Shown here one piece after another: positions 1 to 7,963 of a stretch of 64,000 nucleotides of DNA. The notes under the pieces are model-generated. The model was not told where the DNA came from. It saw nothing but the letters and a program-made list of their open reading frames with translations, and made no database searches. The stretch covers positions 2,007,089-2,071,088 of the forward strand of contig NZ_FWEX01000006.1 of NCBI RefSeq assembly GCF_900170025.1, read 5' to 3'. Position numbers and translations under genes: made by a program. Positions within the stretch are counted from its first letter, which is position 1, and each line of letters starts with the position of its first letter. The stretch is from Nitrospira sp. ND1. Lineage in GTDB: Bacteria; Nitrospirota; Nitrospiria; Nitrospirales; Nitrospiraceae.

Positions 1-1
1 G

Positions 2-727
2 GAGCGCATGCGAAACGCTGTGCTGAGCTCAGTGTCCCATGATCTCAGGACGCCGCTTGCCACGATTGTCGGAGCGAGCAGCGCGATACTGAACACGACC
101 CGGCCCCTGTCGATTGAGAGTCAACACGAACTGGTCCGGTCCATCAGCGATGAGGCTGGTCGTCTGGATCGGTTGCTGAAGAACCTTCTCGATATGACCA
201 AATTGGAGGCGGGTGCCATGCAGCTGCGAAAGGAATGGCATGCGCTGGAGGAAGTGGTCGGTACGGCGTTGGCTCGAGTGAAATCGCGCATCGCTACACA
301 TCCGGTGTCGACAACGTTCCCGGACAGTCTCCCTCTGGTGCTCGTGGATGGCGTCTTGATCGAACAAGTGCTGATCAATTTATTGGAAAATGCTGCGAAA
401 TATTCTCCTCCGGCCTCCCCCATCGATGTGACGGCCTCGGTGAAGGAAGGGATGATCGTGACGGAAGTCGCGGATCGAGGGCCCGGTATTCCGCGAGGGG
501 AAGAGCGGAGGATCTTCGAAAAGTTTTATCAACTCCATCCCGATCGGGAAGGTGGCGTCGGGCTGGGACTGACGATTTGCCGAGGGATTATCGAATCCCA
601 TGGCGGGCGCATTTGGGTGGAAGCCCGCTCCGGCGGCGGATCGAGCTTCTGCTTCACGCTTCCGACAGAGCACAATCAGCCGACGGTCGAACCGGAACAG
701 AACGGGCATGACCGCGCAGTCACCTAG
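2..727 (+). CDS. kdpD: KdpD-type sensor histidine kinase, C-terminal part (5' truncated by window edge)
   Basis: This is the catalytic end of a membrane sensor kinase that phosphorylates its partner regulator, probably in response to low potassium or turgor. The frame is open to the window edge, so the N-terminal universal-stress and membrane domains lie outside. Visible parts are the HisKA phospho-acceptor motif SHDLRTPLA about 12 residues in, an N-box (LINLLENAAKYS), a G1 box (DRGPGIP) and a G2 box (GLGLTICRGI). The SVSHDLRTPLATIVGA pattern is typical of KdpD. A response regulator follows 13 bases after the stop. KdpD is the best call; another two-component kinase of the same subfamily is possible. 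Confidence 0.85.
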   Translation, partial: ERMRNAVLSSVSHDLRTPLATIVGASSAILNTTRPLSIESQHELVRSISDEAGRLDRLLKNLLDMTKLEAGAMQLRKEWHALEEVVGTALARVKSRIATHPVSTTFPDSLPLVLVDGVLIEQVLINLLENAAKYSPPASPIDVTASVKEGMIVTEVADRGPGIPRGEERRIFEKFYQLHPDREGGVGLGLTICRGIIESHGGRIWVEARSGGGSSFCFTLPTEHNQPTVEPEQNGHDRAVT

Positions 728-740
728 GATCTGTTTGCAC

Positions 741-1448
741 ATGTCATCGACGCGGAGCCATGACGTGACCGTGCTGCTCATCGAAGATGAGGCGGAGATC
801 AGGCGGTTCCTTCGCTCAACTTTGCCGGCTCATGGCTATCGGCTGTACGAAGCGACCACCGGCGCGGATGGACTGGCGCAGGCCTCCGCTCGCAATCCCG
901 ACATTATTCTGCTCGATCTCGGTCTTCCCGATATGAACGGCACCGCAGTGATTGAGAAAATCCGCGCCTGGTCGAACATGCCGATCATCGTGCTTTCCGC
1001 ACGAGACCAGGAACAGGTCAAGGTGCAAGCCTTCGATCTTGGTGCCGATGACTACGTCACGAAACCGTTTGGCGTGGATGAATTGCTGGCCCGCATGCGC
1101 GCGGCTCTTAGGCATGCGACTCGCCCGGTTGGAGACGGGGTGGACGCGAGCTGTACGTTCGGCGATGTGACCGTCGATTTAGGGCGAAGACAAGTGTTTG
1201 TCTCGGGGGCGGAGATCCACCTCACGCCGATTGAATACAAGTTGCTGACGACGCTCGTGCGGTATGCCGGGAAGGTGGTGACGCATCGTCAGTTGCTCAA
1301 AGAAGTGTGGGGTCCCCTTCATGTAGACGAGGGACACTATTTGCGTGTGTATATGCGTCAATTGAGGAATAAGATCGAAGCCGATCCCGCTCAGCCGCGC
1401 CATTTAGTGACGGAATTGGGTGTCGGATATCGTCTCCGAACAGAATGA
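741..1448 (+). CDS. kdpE: KdpE-type response regulator (OmpR/PhoB family)
   Basis: DNA-binding response regulator of about 235 residues, predicted to activate potassium-uptake genes when phosphorylated by the kinase just upstream. The receiver domain has the acidic pair (IEDEAEIRRFLR), the phospho-acceptor Asp in IILLDLGLPD and the conserved Lys in DDYVTKPFG. A winged-helix OmpR-type domain follows and ends in the usual GVGYRLR signature. I chose ATG 741 because the receiver fold starts there; an in-frame ATG at 708, which would overlap kdpD by 20 bases, is the alternative. The kdpFABC pump is not in the window and would be expected upstream. Confidence 0.85.
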   Translation: MSSTRSHDVTVLLIEDEAEIRRFLRSTLPAHGYRLYEATTGADGLAQASARNPDIILLDLGLPDMNGTAVIEKIRAWSNMPIIVLSARDQEQVKVQAFDLGADDYVTKPFGVDELLARMRAALRHATRPVGDGVDASCTFGDVTVDLGRRQVFVSGAEIHLTPIEYKLLTTLVRYAGKVVTHRQLLKEVWGPLHVDEGHYLRVYMRQLRNKIEADPAQPRHLVTELGVGYRLRTE

Positions 1449-1461
1449 GAGCTCCAACGGA

Positions 1462-1480
1462 CTTTTACAGATTCTTTACG
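1462..1480 (+). promoter_or_regulatory. Possible regulator-binding direct repeat upstream of the porin
   Basis: Two near-copies of a T-rich heptamer (CTTTTACA and TCTTTACG) lie about one helical turn apart in the gap between kdpE and the barrel gene. OmpR-family regulators such as KdpE usually bind direct repeats of this kind. The site is short and could be chance. Confidence 0.25.
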
Positions 1481-1562
1481 CCTCCATGTTCGCTTTTAAT
1501 CCTGTTTTGATGCGACATCACCTAATGTCTATGCCGTGAGAAGGTGGAGCGATGAGTGTCAG

Positions 1563-2789
1563 ATGAAACCTGCTTTGCTGTTGCATAACGATGTCGGCTC
1601 AGCCATGGAGACTGCTCCTGCCGGTTTTTTGCGCCGACTCTGGTGGGTACTTCTCCTCTGTACGTTGGTCGTACCGGCGCATGCCGGTGAAATCAGCATC
1701 GCACCCGATCCGATTCCGGCAACCGGCACTGACCTCTGGCATTACGGGGCCTACCTTGATGTCGGCTACGTCGTGAATCCAAACTTTCCAGAGAATCACC
1801 TCTGGCGGAATCGTGCGACGGCGGCGCGGCACAATGAGTTTGCTCCCAATATGGCCCTGGCCTATGTTCGGAAAGACGCGACTGAATCATCGCGTTGGGG
1901 CATGGAACTCGGTGTGCAAGGCGGCTACGACTCCGAACGCTTTGCGTTTTTACAGGGTGAGCGTGAAGTCGGCGGGGCCGATACGCTTCGGCACATCCAT
2001 CGTGCGAATGTGTCCTATCTGGCTCCGGTCGGGAAGGGGCTCACGATCACCGCCGGGCTTTTTAATAGCCTCATCGGCTACGAATCGCTCTATGCCAAGG
2101 ACAATGTGAACTACACCCGGTCATGGATTGCCGACAACACGCCCTACATGATGTTCGGCGTCAATGCGAAATATCCGGTCACCGACAAGCTGACGGTCGC
2201 GGGGTTTATCGTTAACGGATACTATCACCTGTCGCATCCGAACGACCAACCGAGTTATGGGGGGCAGTGGGCCTACAAAGCGACTCCGCAACTCACCCTG
2301 ACCCAGACGGTCTACGGGGGGCCGGATCAGACCAACACGGCACTGCAATTCTGGCGCTTCTACGCGAATCACATCGTCGAATGGAAAGGGGAGAACCTGA
2401 CATTCGCGGCTTCCTATGATATCGGGACCGAAAACATCGCCGATCGTCCCGGAAATCCCAGGGCATTTGTGATGGGAGGCAATGTGGTCGCGCGATGGCA
2501 TGTGACCGGACCTTGGGCTCTGGCGGTCCGGCCGGAGTTCTATTGGGACCGGAACGGCCGTTGGACCGGTTCGGAGCAATTCGTCAAGGCCGTGACCTCA
2601 ACGATCGAATATCGAATCCCCTACAAGTGGACCAACACGACGCTGCGGCTTGAACATCGATGGGACGAATCGACCGGGGCGGGCGGGGGATTCTTCAGGC
2701 GTGGGGAGATCCAGCCTGGTGTGCTGAGCCTGACGCCGAATCAGCATCTGGTATTGCTGGGCATTCTCTGGACCTTCGACTCTCCGTGA
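1563..2789 (+). CDS. Outer-membrane beta-barrel, porin-2 / OmpL-like
   Basis: Exported protein of about 408 residues. A hydrophobic stretch ending in VVPAHA before Gly looks like a signal peptidase I site. The mature part is rich in alternating aromatic strands (for example WRFYANHIVEWKG and LRLEHRWDES) and ends in LLGILWTFDSP, a barrel-like C-terminus. The pattern resembles the putative beta-barrel porin-2 (OmpL-like) family. It follows kdpDE on the same strand after 114 bases, so it may belong to the same stress response, but it has its own leader. ATG 1605, just before the signal peptide, is an alternative start. The substrate cannot be read from the sequence. Confidence 0.7.
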   Translation: MKPALLLHNDVGSAMETAPAGFLRRLWWVLLLCTLVVPAHAGEISIAPDPIPATGTDLWHYGAYLDVGYVVNPNFPENHLWRNRATAARHNEFAPNMALAYVRKDATESSRWGMELGVQGGYDSERFAFLQGEREVGGADTLRHIHRANVSYLAPVGKGLTITAGLFNSLIGYESLYAKDNVNYTRSWIADNTPYMMFGVNAKYPVTDKLTVAGFIVNGYYHLSHPNDQPSYGGQWAYKATPQLTLTQTVYGGPDQTNTALQFWRFYANHIVEWKGENLTFAASYDIGTENIADRPGNPRAFVMGGNVVARWHVTGPWALAVRPEFYWDRNGRWTGSEQFVKAVTSTIEYRIPYKWTNTTLRLEHRWDESTGAGGGFFRRGEIQPGVLSLTPNQHLVLLGILWTFDSP

Positions 2790-2791
2790 CC

Positions 2792-2909
2792 GGGCACTGA
2801 AAATGGCTTCGGGCTTCGTTCTCGCTTCGCTCAAGCCTTCGACGTACTGCCGGGAACGCCTCAGCCTCTCGCTCACTGCGGCCTCGCCCGACAGCCATGT
2901 TGAGCGCCC
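2792..2909. repeat. Palindromic intergenic repeat, copy A
   Basis: A 118-base element starts 2 bases after the porin stop. Its ends form an imperfect inverted repeat: GGGCACTGAAAATGGC on the left against the complement of GCCATGTTGAGCGCCC on the right, 13 of 16 matching. The core has GTTCTCGCTTCG, then CGACGTAC and CGCCTCAG, then CTGCGGCCTCGC. The same order is found in copy C near 43.4 kb and, on the other strand, in the element near 62.3 kb. No open reading frame fits it. It is probably a REP/MITE-like element that also folds as a 3' stem-loop. Confidence 0.7.
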
Positions 2910-2925
2910 GAGAGACCAAGTTCCG

Positions 2926-2978
2926 CGGCGGGCTTCGGCTTCAACTGCCTCGCGACGATGCGCAGAAAACATCCGGGC
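2926..2978. repeat. Degenerate fragment resembling the right half of repeat B
   Basis: The stretch CGGCGGGCTTCGG...GCCTCGCGACG...ATCCGGGC matches the right part of the element at 38004-38184 in order and spacing, but lacks the TTCATGAAT palindrome. It sits directly after repeat copy A, so this gap looks like a mosaic of repeat pieces. Confidence 0.45.
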
Positions 2979-3007
2979 CACAATCGGAATAAGGAGCGGT
3001 AGAAGTC

Positions 3008-3739
3008 TTACTTCATCGCTCTCTGCTTCTCCCTCAAGAGCCGGAGCATTTCGGCGAGTTCTTTGCTGAACCGTTCAAGTGCCACGTCCTTGGCTTCGGC
3101 CACTGCGGTCCTGTCCTCAAGCGATGGCGCCGGGCCGACGAGGGTCGTTTCCCCTTCCGCTGTTTGCGTGCCGTACAGATAGCCCGTGCGGACATCCCAC
3201 AGGGTCCCTTCCATCATGAACAGCGCGTGGCTTTCGGTGCCGTGGGCGAGGTAGGCGCCGATGCCGGTGGCGTACCAGGCGGCGTGCCCGTTGTTGTACC
3301 GTTCCACGGCGGAGGCCCCATCGATGATCAGAAGCGCATCGGCGTTGTAGCGGGCGGCGGCCAGGCGAATGTCACGGAGTGTGGTCCCTTGGACCGTGGA
3401 GTTGGCGAGGAGGAAACTCTGCTGAAGAATGCCTTCTTCCTGTACCGGCGCGAGCGCCCGTTGCACACGGTCGGCGTCTGTGCTGACCCAGTCCACCCGT
3501 TGCAGCGCCGGGCGGCTTGGAAAATCTTCCTGTTTGAAAAAAACAGCCAGGCGATAGGGCGTCGGCAGGTTCGCCTGCAAGGTCATGGTGGATGCGATAT
3601 CACGATCGGTGACCACCTCGGGATGATCGTGAAACGATTCCTGCAGGAGCTGACGGTTGAGACCGCGGGCTCCGGTGCAGGCGGAGACCGTGACCGACAA
3701 GAGAAGAAGGAGAAGAATGCGCAGAGGAACGGTTCTCAT
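3008..3739 (-). CDS. Predicted outer-membrane lipoprotein
   Basis: Protein of 243 residues with a lipoprotein signal: a leucine-rich core followed by the lipobox VSAC, giving a lipidated Cys at about residue 21. The mature part has a RLAVFF strand, a helix around the YNADALLIID segment and a basic C-terminal helix ending LRLLREKQRAMK. YNADALLIID-type segments are typical of lipoproteins that resemble GNA1162 or the rhombotarget lipoprotein group, but I cannot place it firmly. It is the last gene of a minus-strand group with the dehydrogenase 13 bases upstream. Function unknown. Confidence 0.7.
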   Translation of the reverse strand: MRTVPLRILLLLLLSVTVSACTGARGLNRQLLQESFHDHPEVVTDRDIASTMTLQANLPTPYRLAVFFKQEDFPSRPALQRVDWVSTDADRVQRALAPVQEEGILQQSFLLANSTVQGTTLRDIRLAAARYNADALLIIDGASAVERYNNGHAAWYATGIGAYLAHGTESHALFMMEGTLWDVRTGYLYGTQTAEGETTLVGPAPSLEDRTAVAEAKDVALERFSKELAEMLRLLREKQRAMK

Positions 3740-3752
3740 AGAACTCCCGTGG

Positions 3753-4703
3753 TTACGTTGATGCCGAAGGCCTGACCGGATTGATATGCGACAGATCTTC
3801 CAGTGCCAGCATTAGGGCATGGGTGCCGGATCGGCCATGGCCGAGCGCTTGTACCTTTTCATATAATTGATGCGCGAGTGTGAGTCCGGGCAAGGTGAGC
3901 TGTCGCCGTTGCGCTTCTTCCAACGCAATGCCCATGTCTTTGATGAAATGTTCGACGAAGAACCCCGGGTCAAAATTGCGGGCCAGAATGCGTGGCGCTA
4001 AATTGTCCAGTGTCCAGCAGGCTGCCGCGCCGCCGCGGATCGATTCCAGCATGCGATCTAGCTGCAGCCCCGCCTTGTAGCCATACAGGAGACTCTCGCA
4101 GACGCCGATCATGGTGCCGGCGATGACGATTTGGTTACAGAGTTTGGCATGCTGCCCCGTGCCGGGGCCGCCCTGATGGAGGATTGTCTTGCCGAGGCAT
4201 TGCAGCAGCGGCATGATGGCTTGAACGGCGTTGGTCGTCCCTCCGACCATGATGGAGAGGGTAGCGTTGCGCGCGCCGACATCGCCTCCGGAGACCGGCG
4301 CATCCACGGTGAAGGCCCCGCGTGATTGAGCCGCCTGGGCGATCTCCTGCGCGAGCGACGGTTCGGTGGTGGTCATGTCGATCAGCACCATGCCCGGACG
4401 TGTGCCCGCCAGGATACCCTGCTTGCCGAAGTAGACGTCGCGTACGTCACGGGGGAATCCCACCATCGTCACCACGACCTCTGTCTGCTCAGCCACTGCG
4501 CGCGGCGAATCGGCCCAGGTTGCGCCCTTGGCCAGAATCAGCGATGCCTTGCTGCGATTTCTGGTGTAGAGGGTGAGTCGATACTGGTTGGCTTGGAGAT
4601 GCTGGCACATGGGTGCGCCCATTATGCCGGTACCGATCCAGCCGACGTGTGTCTGTGCGGGAGTCACGAGGCGGGGAGATTGTTCAGGGAGAGGAAGCGC
4701 CAT
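3753..4703 (-). CDS. NAD(P)-dependent beta-hydroxyacid dehydrogenase (3-hydroxyisobutyrate dehydrogenase family)
   Basis: Oxidoreductase of 316 residues that should interconvert a short beta-hydroxyacid and its semialdehyde. The N-terminal Rossmann fold shows GWIGTGIMGAPM, followed by the family segment DAPVSGGDVGA and the catalytic-Lys region GQHAKLCNQ. Length is close to the usual 290-300 residues plus a short N-terminal tail. It lies 3 bases after the OB-like exported protein and 13 bases before the lipoprotein, so all three are probably co-transcribed. Substrate choice within the family (glyoxylate/succinic semialdehyde reductase, tartronate semialdehyde reductase) cannot be decided here. 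Confidence 0.85.
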   Translation of the reverse strand: MALPLPEQSPRLVTPAQTHVGWIGTGIMGAPMCQHLQANQYRLTLYTRNRSKASLILAKGATWADSPRAVAEQTEVVVTMVGFPRDVRDVYFGKQGILAGTRPGMVLIDMTTTEPSLAQEIAQAAQSRGAFTVDAPVSGGDVGARNATLSIMVGGTTNAVQAIMPLLQCLGKTILHQGGPGTGQHAKLCNQIVIAGTMIGVCESLLYGYKAGLQLDRMLESIRGGAAACWTLDNLAPRILARNFDPGFFVEHFIKDMGIALEEAQRRQLTLPGLTLAHQLYEKVQALGHGRSGTHALMLALEDLSHINPVRPSAST

Positions 4704-4706
4704 GAG

Positions 4707-5228
4707 TTATTCCACCAGCGGCATAATCCGGTTCGCGATGGCCTGTACGACGCCCTCCTGATCCATGGCGATCTTTCCGCTCTTGAAGCTCAAGGCATAC
4801 CCTCCATGGCTCGGGGCCTGGACCGTGGCCTCCACTACCACGCGCGCCCCGTCTTCCACGTCAGGGTCTTTCACCATCGGGACGCCGCAGAGTCCCGGGA
4901 CCGCGACCGGGAGCGTGGCCGTGTCATCTTCCAGGTTGAAGAGATAGCCGCCATAACAGGTCGAGCCGGCGGGGATCTCATAGGGATCGAGCGGCTGGAC
5001 GTTGCGGGCTGTCCCTCGCAACGTGATCTGCCGCAAGTGGAACAGCGCGGGATCAGTCAGGATTTCCTGCACGGTGACGGCTTCTTGCGCGGCGACCATG
5101 TCGGTATGGAGGACCAGGAACGCCGTCAGGCCGAAGAGCAGTTTCGCAATAGAGCGATTCAGGATCTGGGAGCCATCGTGGATCATCGAGCGCATTCTAC
5201 CATTCTTTGTCTCGATCATCGCCCTCAT
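4707..5228 (-). CDS. Exported protein of unknown function, OB-fold-like
   Basis: About 173 residues with a signal-anchor-like hydrophobic segment (LLFGLTAFLVLHTDMVAA) and a mature part beginning AQEAVTVQEIL. The text LRQITLRGTARNV and ARVVVEATVQAP suggests a small beta barrel of the OB type often seen in periplasmic proteins, with two Cys (SCYGGYL, GLCGVP) that could form a disulfide. I set the start at 5228 because GGAAAG lies just upstream; in-frame ATGs at 5219, 5195 and 5186 also keep the signal sequence. It is the first gene of a three-gene minus-strand group and is divergent from the peptidase. Confidence 0.6.
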   Translation of the reverse strand: MRAMIETKNGRMRSMIHDGSQILNRSIAKLLFGLTAFLVLHTDMVAAQEAVTVQEILTDPALFHLRQITLRGTARNVQPLDPYEIPAGSTCYGGYLFNLEDDTATLPVAVPGLCGVPMVKDPDVEDGARVVVEATVQAPSHGGYALSFKSGKIAMDQEGVVQAIANRIMPLVE

Positions 5229-5250
5229 AGGCTTTCCGCCTGCGAGTCGA

Positions 5251-5256
5251 TATAAT
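5251..5256 (+). promoter_or_regulatory. Consensus -10 box for the M20 peptidase gene
   Basis: A perfect TATAAT lies 28 bases before the peptidase start, in the divergent gap. No good -35 hexamer is seen at the normal spacing, so either an activator helps or the match is chance. Confidence 0.4.
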
Positions 5257-5283
5257 CGCCGGCGATCACAGGGAGGCACAGCG

Positions 5284-6648
5284 ATGAGCGACTTGCAGCG
5301 CCAGTTAGATACCTACATTAAGGACATTCGCCCGCGCTACGAAGACATGCTCGGGCAGGCAGTGGAAATTCCCTCTATCAGCATGGATCCCCGACATACG
5401 CCGGATGTGCGCCGGATGGCGGAACTGGCGGCGCAATATCTGCGGGCCGCCGGGGCGGAGACGCACATCGTCGAGACCCCGGGCTACCCGGTCGTGTCAG
5501 GCGGATGGACGGTCGATCCGAGCTACCCGACCGTGACCGTCTACAATCACATGGATGTTCAGCCGGCGCAGGAGCCGGAATGGAAACAGGCCCCCTTTGC
5601 GTTTCAAAACGACAACGGTATATACCGGGGACGAGGGGCGACGGACGACAAAGGCCCGGCGTTGGCGGCCTTGTTCGGCGCGCGTTATGCGATCGAGCAG
5701 GGGGTGCCCATCAACGTGCGATTCTTGTGGGAACTGGAAGAGGAAAACGGCAGTCCAAGCTTTGCGGCGGCCATCAAGAATCGTGCGGCGATCCCACGTC
5801 CGGACTCGGTGGTGATTTCGGATACGATCTGGCTGTCGAAGAATCAGCCTGCGATGCCCTATGGACTGCGGGGGCTGCTGGGCGCGCGCCTCCTCCTGCG
5901 TACCGGCTCCAAGGACGCCCATTCGGGCGTGACCGGCGGCGCGGCGCGAAACCCGCTGGCCGAGTTGATGGACATCGTCCATGCCTGCGTGGATGCCAAG
6001 ACCGGTAAGGTGAAGATTCCGGGCTTCTACGAAGATGTGGTCGAGCCGACAAAGGCAGAGATCAAGAGTTTCCTGCAGTCTGGATTTCAAGTGAGCAAGT
6101 TCAAGCAGGCCTATGGATTCAAGACGCTTCGCACCCAGGATCCGGCAGAGGTCATGCGCCGTATTTGGGCCGCGCCGACGTTTGAGGTGCACGGACTCGT
6201 CGGCGGCTACCATGGGCCGGGGGTGAAAACGGTGGTCCCTGGCCATGGGGAGCTGAAGGTCAGCATGCGGCTCGTACCGAATCAGACTCCGGAGAAAGCC
6301 TTTGCGCTGCTCAAGAAACATGTCGCCAAGTTGAATCCGGAGGTGACGGTCGAGCGCGAGGGGATGTTGCATCCGTTCAGAGGCGTGTTTGACGGGCCAT
6401 ACGTCGATGCGGTGAAACGCGCCGTGAAGGCCGGATTCGGAAAAGAACCGGCCTTTATTCGCGAAGGTGGCTCGATCGGCGCGGTGGTGACGATGCAGAA
6501 AGCCTGGAAAGTTCCGATTCTGTTCATGGGCTTGAGCCTGCCTGAGCACGGCTACCATGCGCCGAACGAATATTTCGACTGGGGCCAGGCCTCAGGCGGG
6601 ATGAAGGCGTTTGTGCATTATTTTGCGGAACTGGCCGCGAAGCGCTAA
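5284..6648 (+). CDS. M20 family metallopeptidase (dipeptidase-like)
   Basis: Cytoplasmic zinc exopeptidase of 454 residues, of the M20 group that includes dipeptidases, carnosinases and acetylornithine deacetylases. Visible metal and catalytic segments are YNHMDVQPA (first His and the Asp beside it), GRGATDDKGP (bridging Asp) and the catalytic Glu pair in ELEEENGSP; the C-terminal His lies in PEHGYHAPNE. The dimerisation (lid) domain occupies the middle third. ATG 5284 follows the good ribosome site GGGAGG; longer upstream readings of this frame lack support. No signal peptide. The true substrate is not predictable from these motifs. Confidence 0.88.
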   Translation: MSDLQRQLDTYIKDIRPRYEDMLGQAVEIPSISMDPRHTPDVRRMAELAAQYLRAAGAETHIVETPGYPVVSGGWTVDPSYPTVTVYNHMDVQPAQEPEWKQAPFAFQNDNGIYRGRGATDDKGPALAALFGARYAIEQGVPINVRFLWELEEENGSPSFAAAIKNRAAIPRPDSVVISDTIWLSKNQPAMPYGLRGLLGARLLLRTGSKDAHSGVTGGAARNPLAELMDIVHACVDAKTGKVKIPGFYEDVVEPTKAEIKSFLQSGFQVSKFKQAYGFKTLRTQDPAEVMRRIWAAPTFEVHGLVGGYHGPGVKTVVPGHGELKVSMRLVPNQTPEKAFALLKKHVAKLNPEVTVEREGMLHPFRGVFDGPYVDAVKRAVKAGFGKEPAFIREGGSIGAVVTMQKAWKVPILFMGLSLPEHGYHAPNEYFDWGQASGGMKAFVHYFAELAAKR

Positions 6649-6702
6649 GCGGTATCCTGAGCTGTAGGAGAACGCCTACCAGTCCGGAGGTAATTTAAAA
6701 AC

Positions 6703-6716
6703 ATGACAATTGTCAT
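6703..6716. promoter_or_regulatory. Perfect 14-bp palindrome, candidate operator of nirK
   Basis: ATGACAATTGTCAT is an exact inverted repeat in the only non-coding gap before nirK, 88 bases ahead of its start. A dyad of this size is typical of a dimeric repressor or activator. It lacks the FNR/NNR-type TTGAT half-site, so the regulator is not one I can name. Confidence 0.55.
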
Positions 6717-6804
6717 ATTGGTTTGAACTGACGATTCGGTATCCTGCCTGGGGTTCTGAATGAACCCATACCCATTCACTTTCAACAGGAGGAGCCGCAG
6801 CATT

Positions 6805-7770
6805 ATGACAGTACGTAACATCCGCTTTCGTCAATCTGTGATTCGCACGGTCTTGGGATTGGCCGCAGTCTCGGGCCTGGCCATGCAGCCGGTCGAATCC
6901 GCGTTCGCGAAAGTCGTTGAAGTTTCCATGACCGCCGTAGAAACGAAACTCGTCATCGACGGGGAGGGACATACATATGACGCCTGGACTTTTAACGGTC
7001 AGTTTCCCGGTCCGGTGATTCGTGTGCAGGAAGGTGACGAGGTTGTCTTTTCACTGACGAATCCCGAGACCAACGGTCGCCCCCATTCCATGGATTTTCA
7101 CGCGGCGGAGACCAACTTCCTGGAGCACTACAAGGAAGTGCGTCCCGGCGAGTCGCTGCAATATCGTTTCAAGGCCAAATGGCCGGGCATCTTTGCCTAT
7201 CACTGCGGTGCCTCTCCCATGATTCAGCATATTGCGCGCGGCATGATGGGCGCCATTATCGTCGATCCCAAGGATCCCAAGGCGCTGCCGAAAGCCGATC
7301 GCGAGTATGTGCTGGTGCAGAGCGAACTGTTCAAGGATCCCGACGATGTTGACGGGATGTTCGACCGGAAGTATCAGCATGTGGTGTTTAACGGCTCCGT
7401 CTTCCGGTACGATCCTGTGCACAGCAAGGCGGGAGGCGACTTCCTGGACGCCAAGCCGGGGGAACGGGTCCGGTTCTATTTTGTGAATGCCGGCCCGAAC
7501 AACGTGTCGGCGGTCCATCCGATCGCTGAAATCTGGGATGATGTGTGGGAGAGCGGGAATCCCGCCAACCATACGCGCGGCGTGCAGACGCAGCTGATTC
7601 CGCCGGCGGGCGCGGCGATCCTCGATATGGTGCTGGACAACAACGACGGGGTTTACCCGATCGTCACCCACTCCTTGACCGACGCCCTTCGCGGTGCCAT
7701 TGCCCTGTTGAAGGTGGACAAGGATGCGCGGCAGTTGCCGCTCATGCCGTTTGTCACTCCTGCCAAGTAG
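6805..7770 (+). CDS. nirK: Copper-containing nitrite reductase (NO-forming), NirK
   Basis: Periplasmic enzyme of 321 residues that reduces nitrite to nitric oxide. Two cupredoxin domains are present. Type 1 copper ligands are His94, Cys134, His142 and Met147; type 2 ligands are His99, His133 and His289. The catalytic Asp97 (in PHSMDFHA) and His238 (in AVHPIAEIW) are also in place. A signal peptide ends at ESAFA. The start at 6805 is fixed by AGGAGG 9-10 bases upstream; an earlier in-frame ATG at 6760 has no such site. A GC-rich hairpin follows the stop and a palindrome lies upstream, so the gene is probably a single transcription unit. Confidence 0.93.
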   Translation: MTVRNIRFRQSVIRTVLGLAAVSGLAMQPVESAFAKVVEVSMTAVETKLVIDGEGHTYDAWTFNGQFPGPVIRVQEGDEVVFSLTNPETNGRPHSMDFHAAETNFLEHYKEVRPGESLQYRFKAKWPGIFAYHCGASPMIQHIARGMMGAIIVDPKDPKALPKADREYVLVQSELFKDPDDVDGMFDRKYQHVVFNGSVFRYDPVHSKAGGDFLDAKPGERVRFYFVNAGPNNVSAVHPIAEIWDDVWESGNPANHTRGVQTQLIPPAGAAILDMVLDNNDGVYPIVTHSLTDALRGAIALLKVDKDARQLPLMPFVTPAK

Positions 7771-7780
7771 TGGTGGATTC

Positions 7781-7806
7781 GCCGGGCGGCCTTGCGGCCG
7801 CCCGGC
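7781..7806 (+). terminator. GC-rich hairpin after nirK
   Basis: GCCGGGCGGCC and GGCCGCCCGGC form a perfect 11-bp stem with the loop TTGC, beginning 10 bases after the nirK stop. There is no clear T-run, so it may work as a Rho-independent terminator only in part, or protect the mRNA end. Confidence 0.65.
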
Positions 7807-7963
7807 CTGCCGCTTCATTCGACTCTCCCACTTTCGTGAGCCGCTCTCAGTTTCTGCATTCGCTGACCACAGGTTCTGCCCCCACCCGATTTGAGTGGGT
7901 GCGCATAGAAGGCGAGCCCGTGCCTGGTTGGGACTCATCTCTGAGAGCGTCGGATGCCAGGCG

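Noticed and set aside
5002-5283. N-terminal extension of the M20 peptidase
   Set aside because: It is antisense to the OB-like exported protein, and GGGAGG marks ATG 5284.
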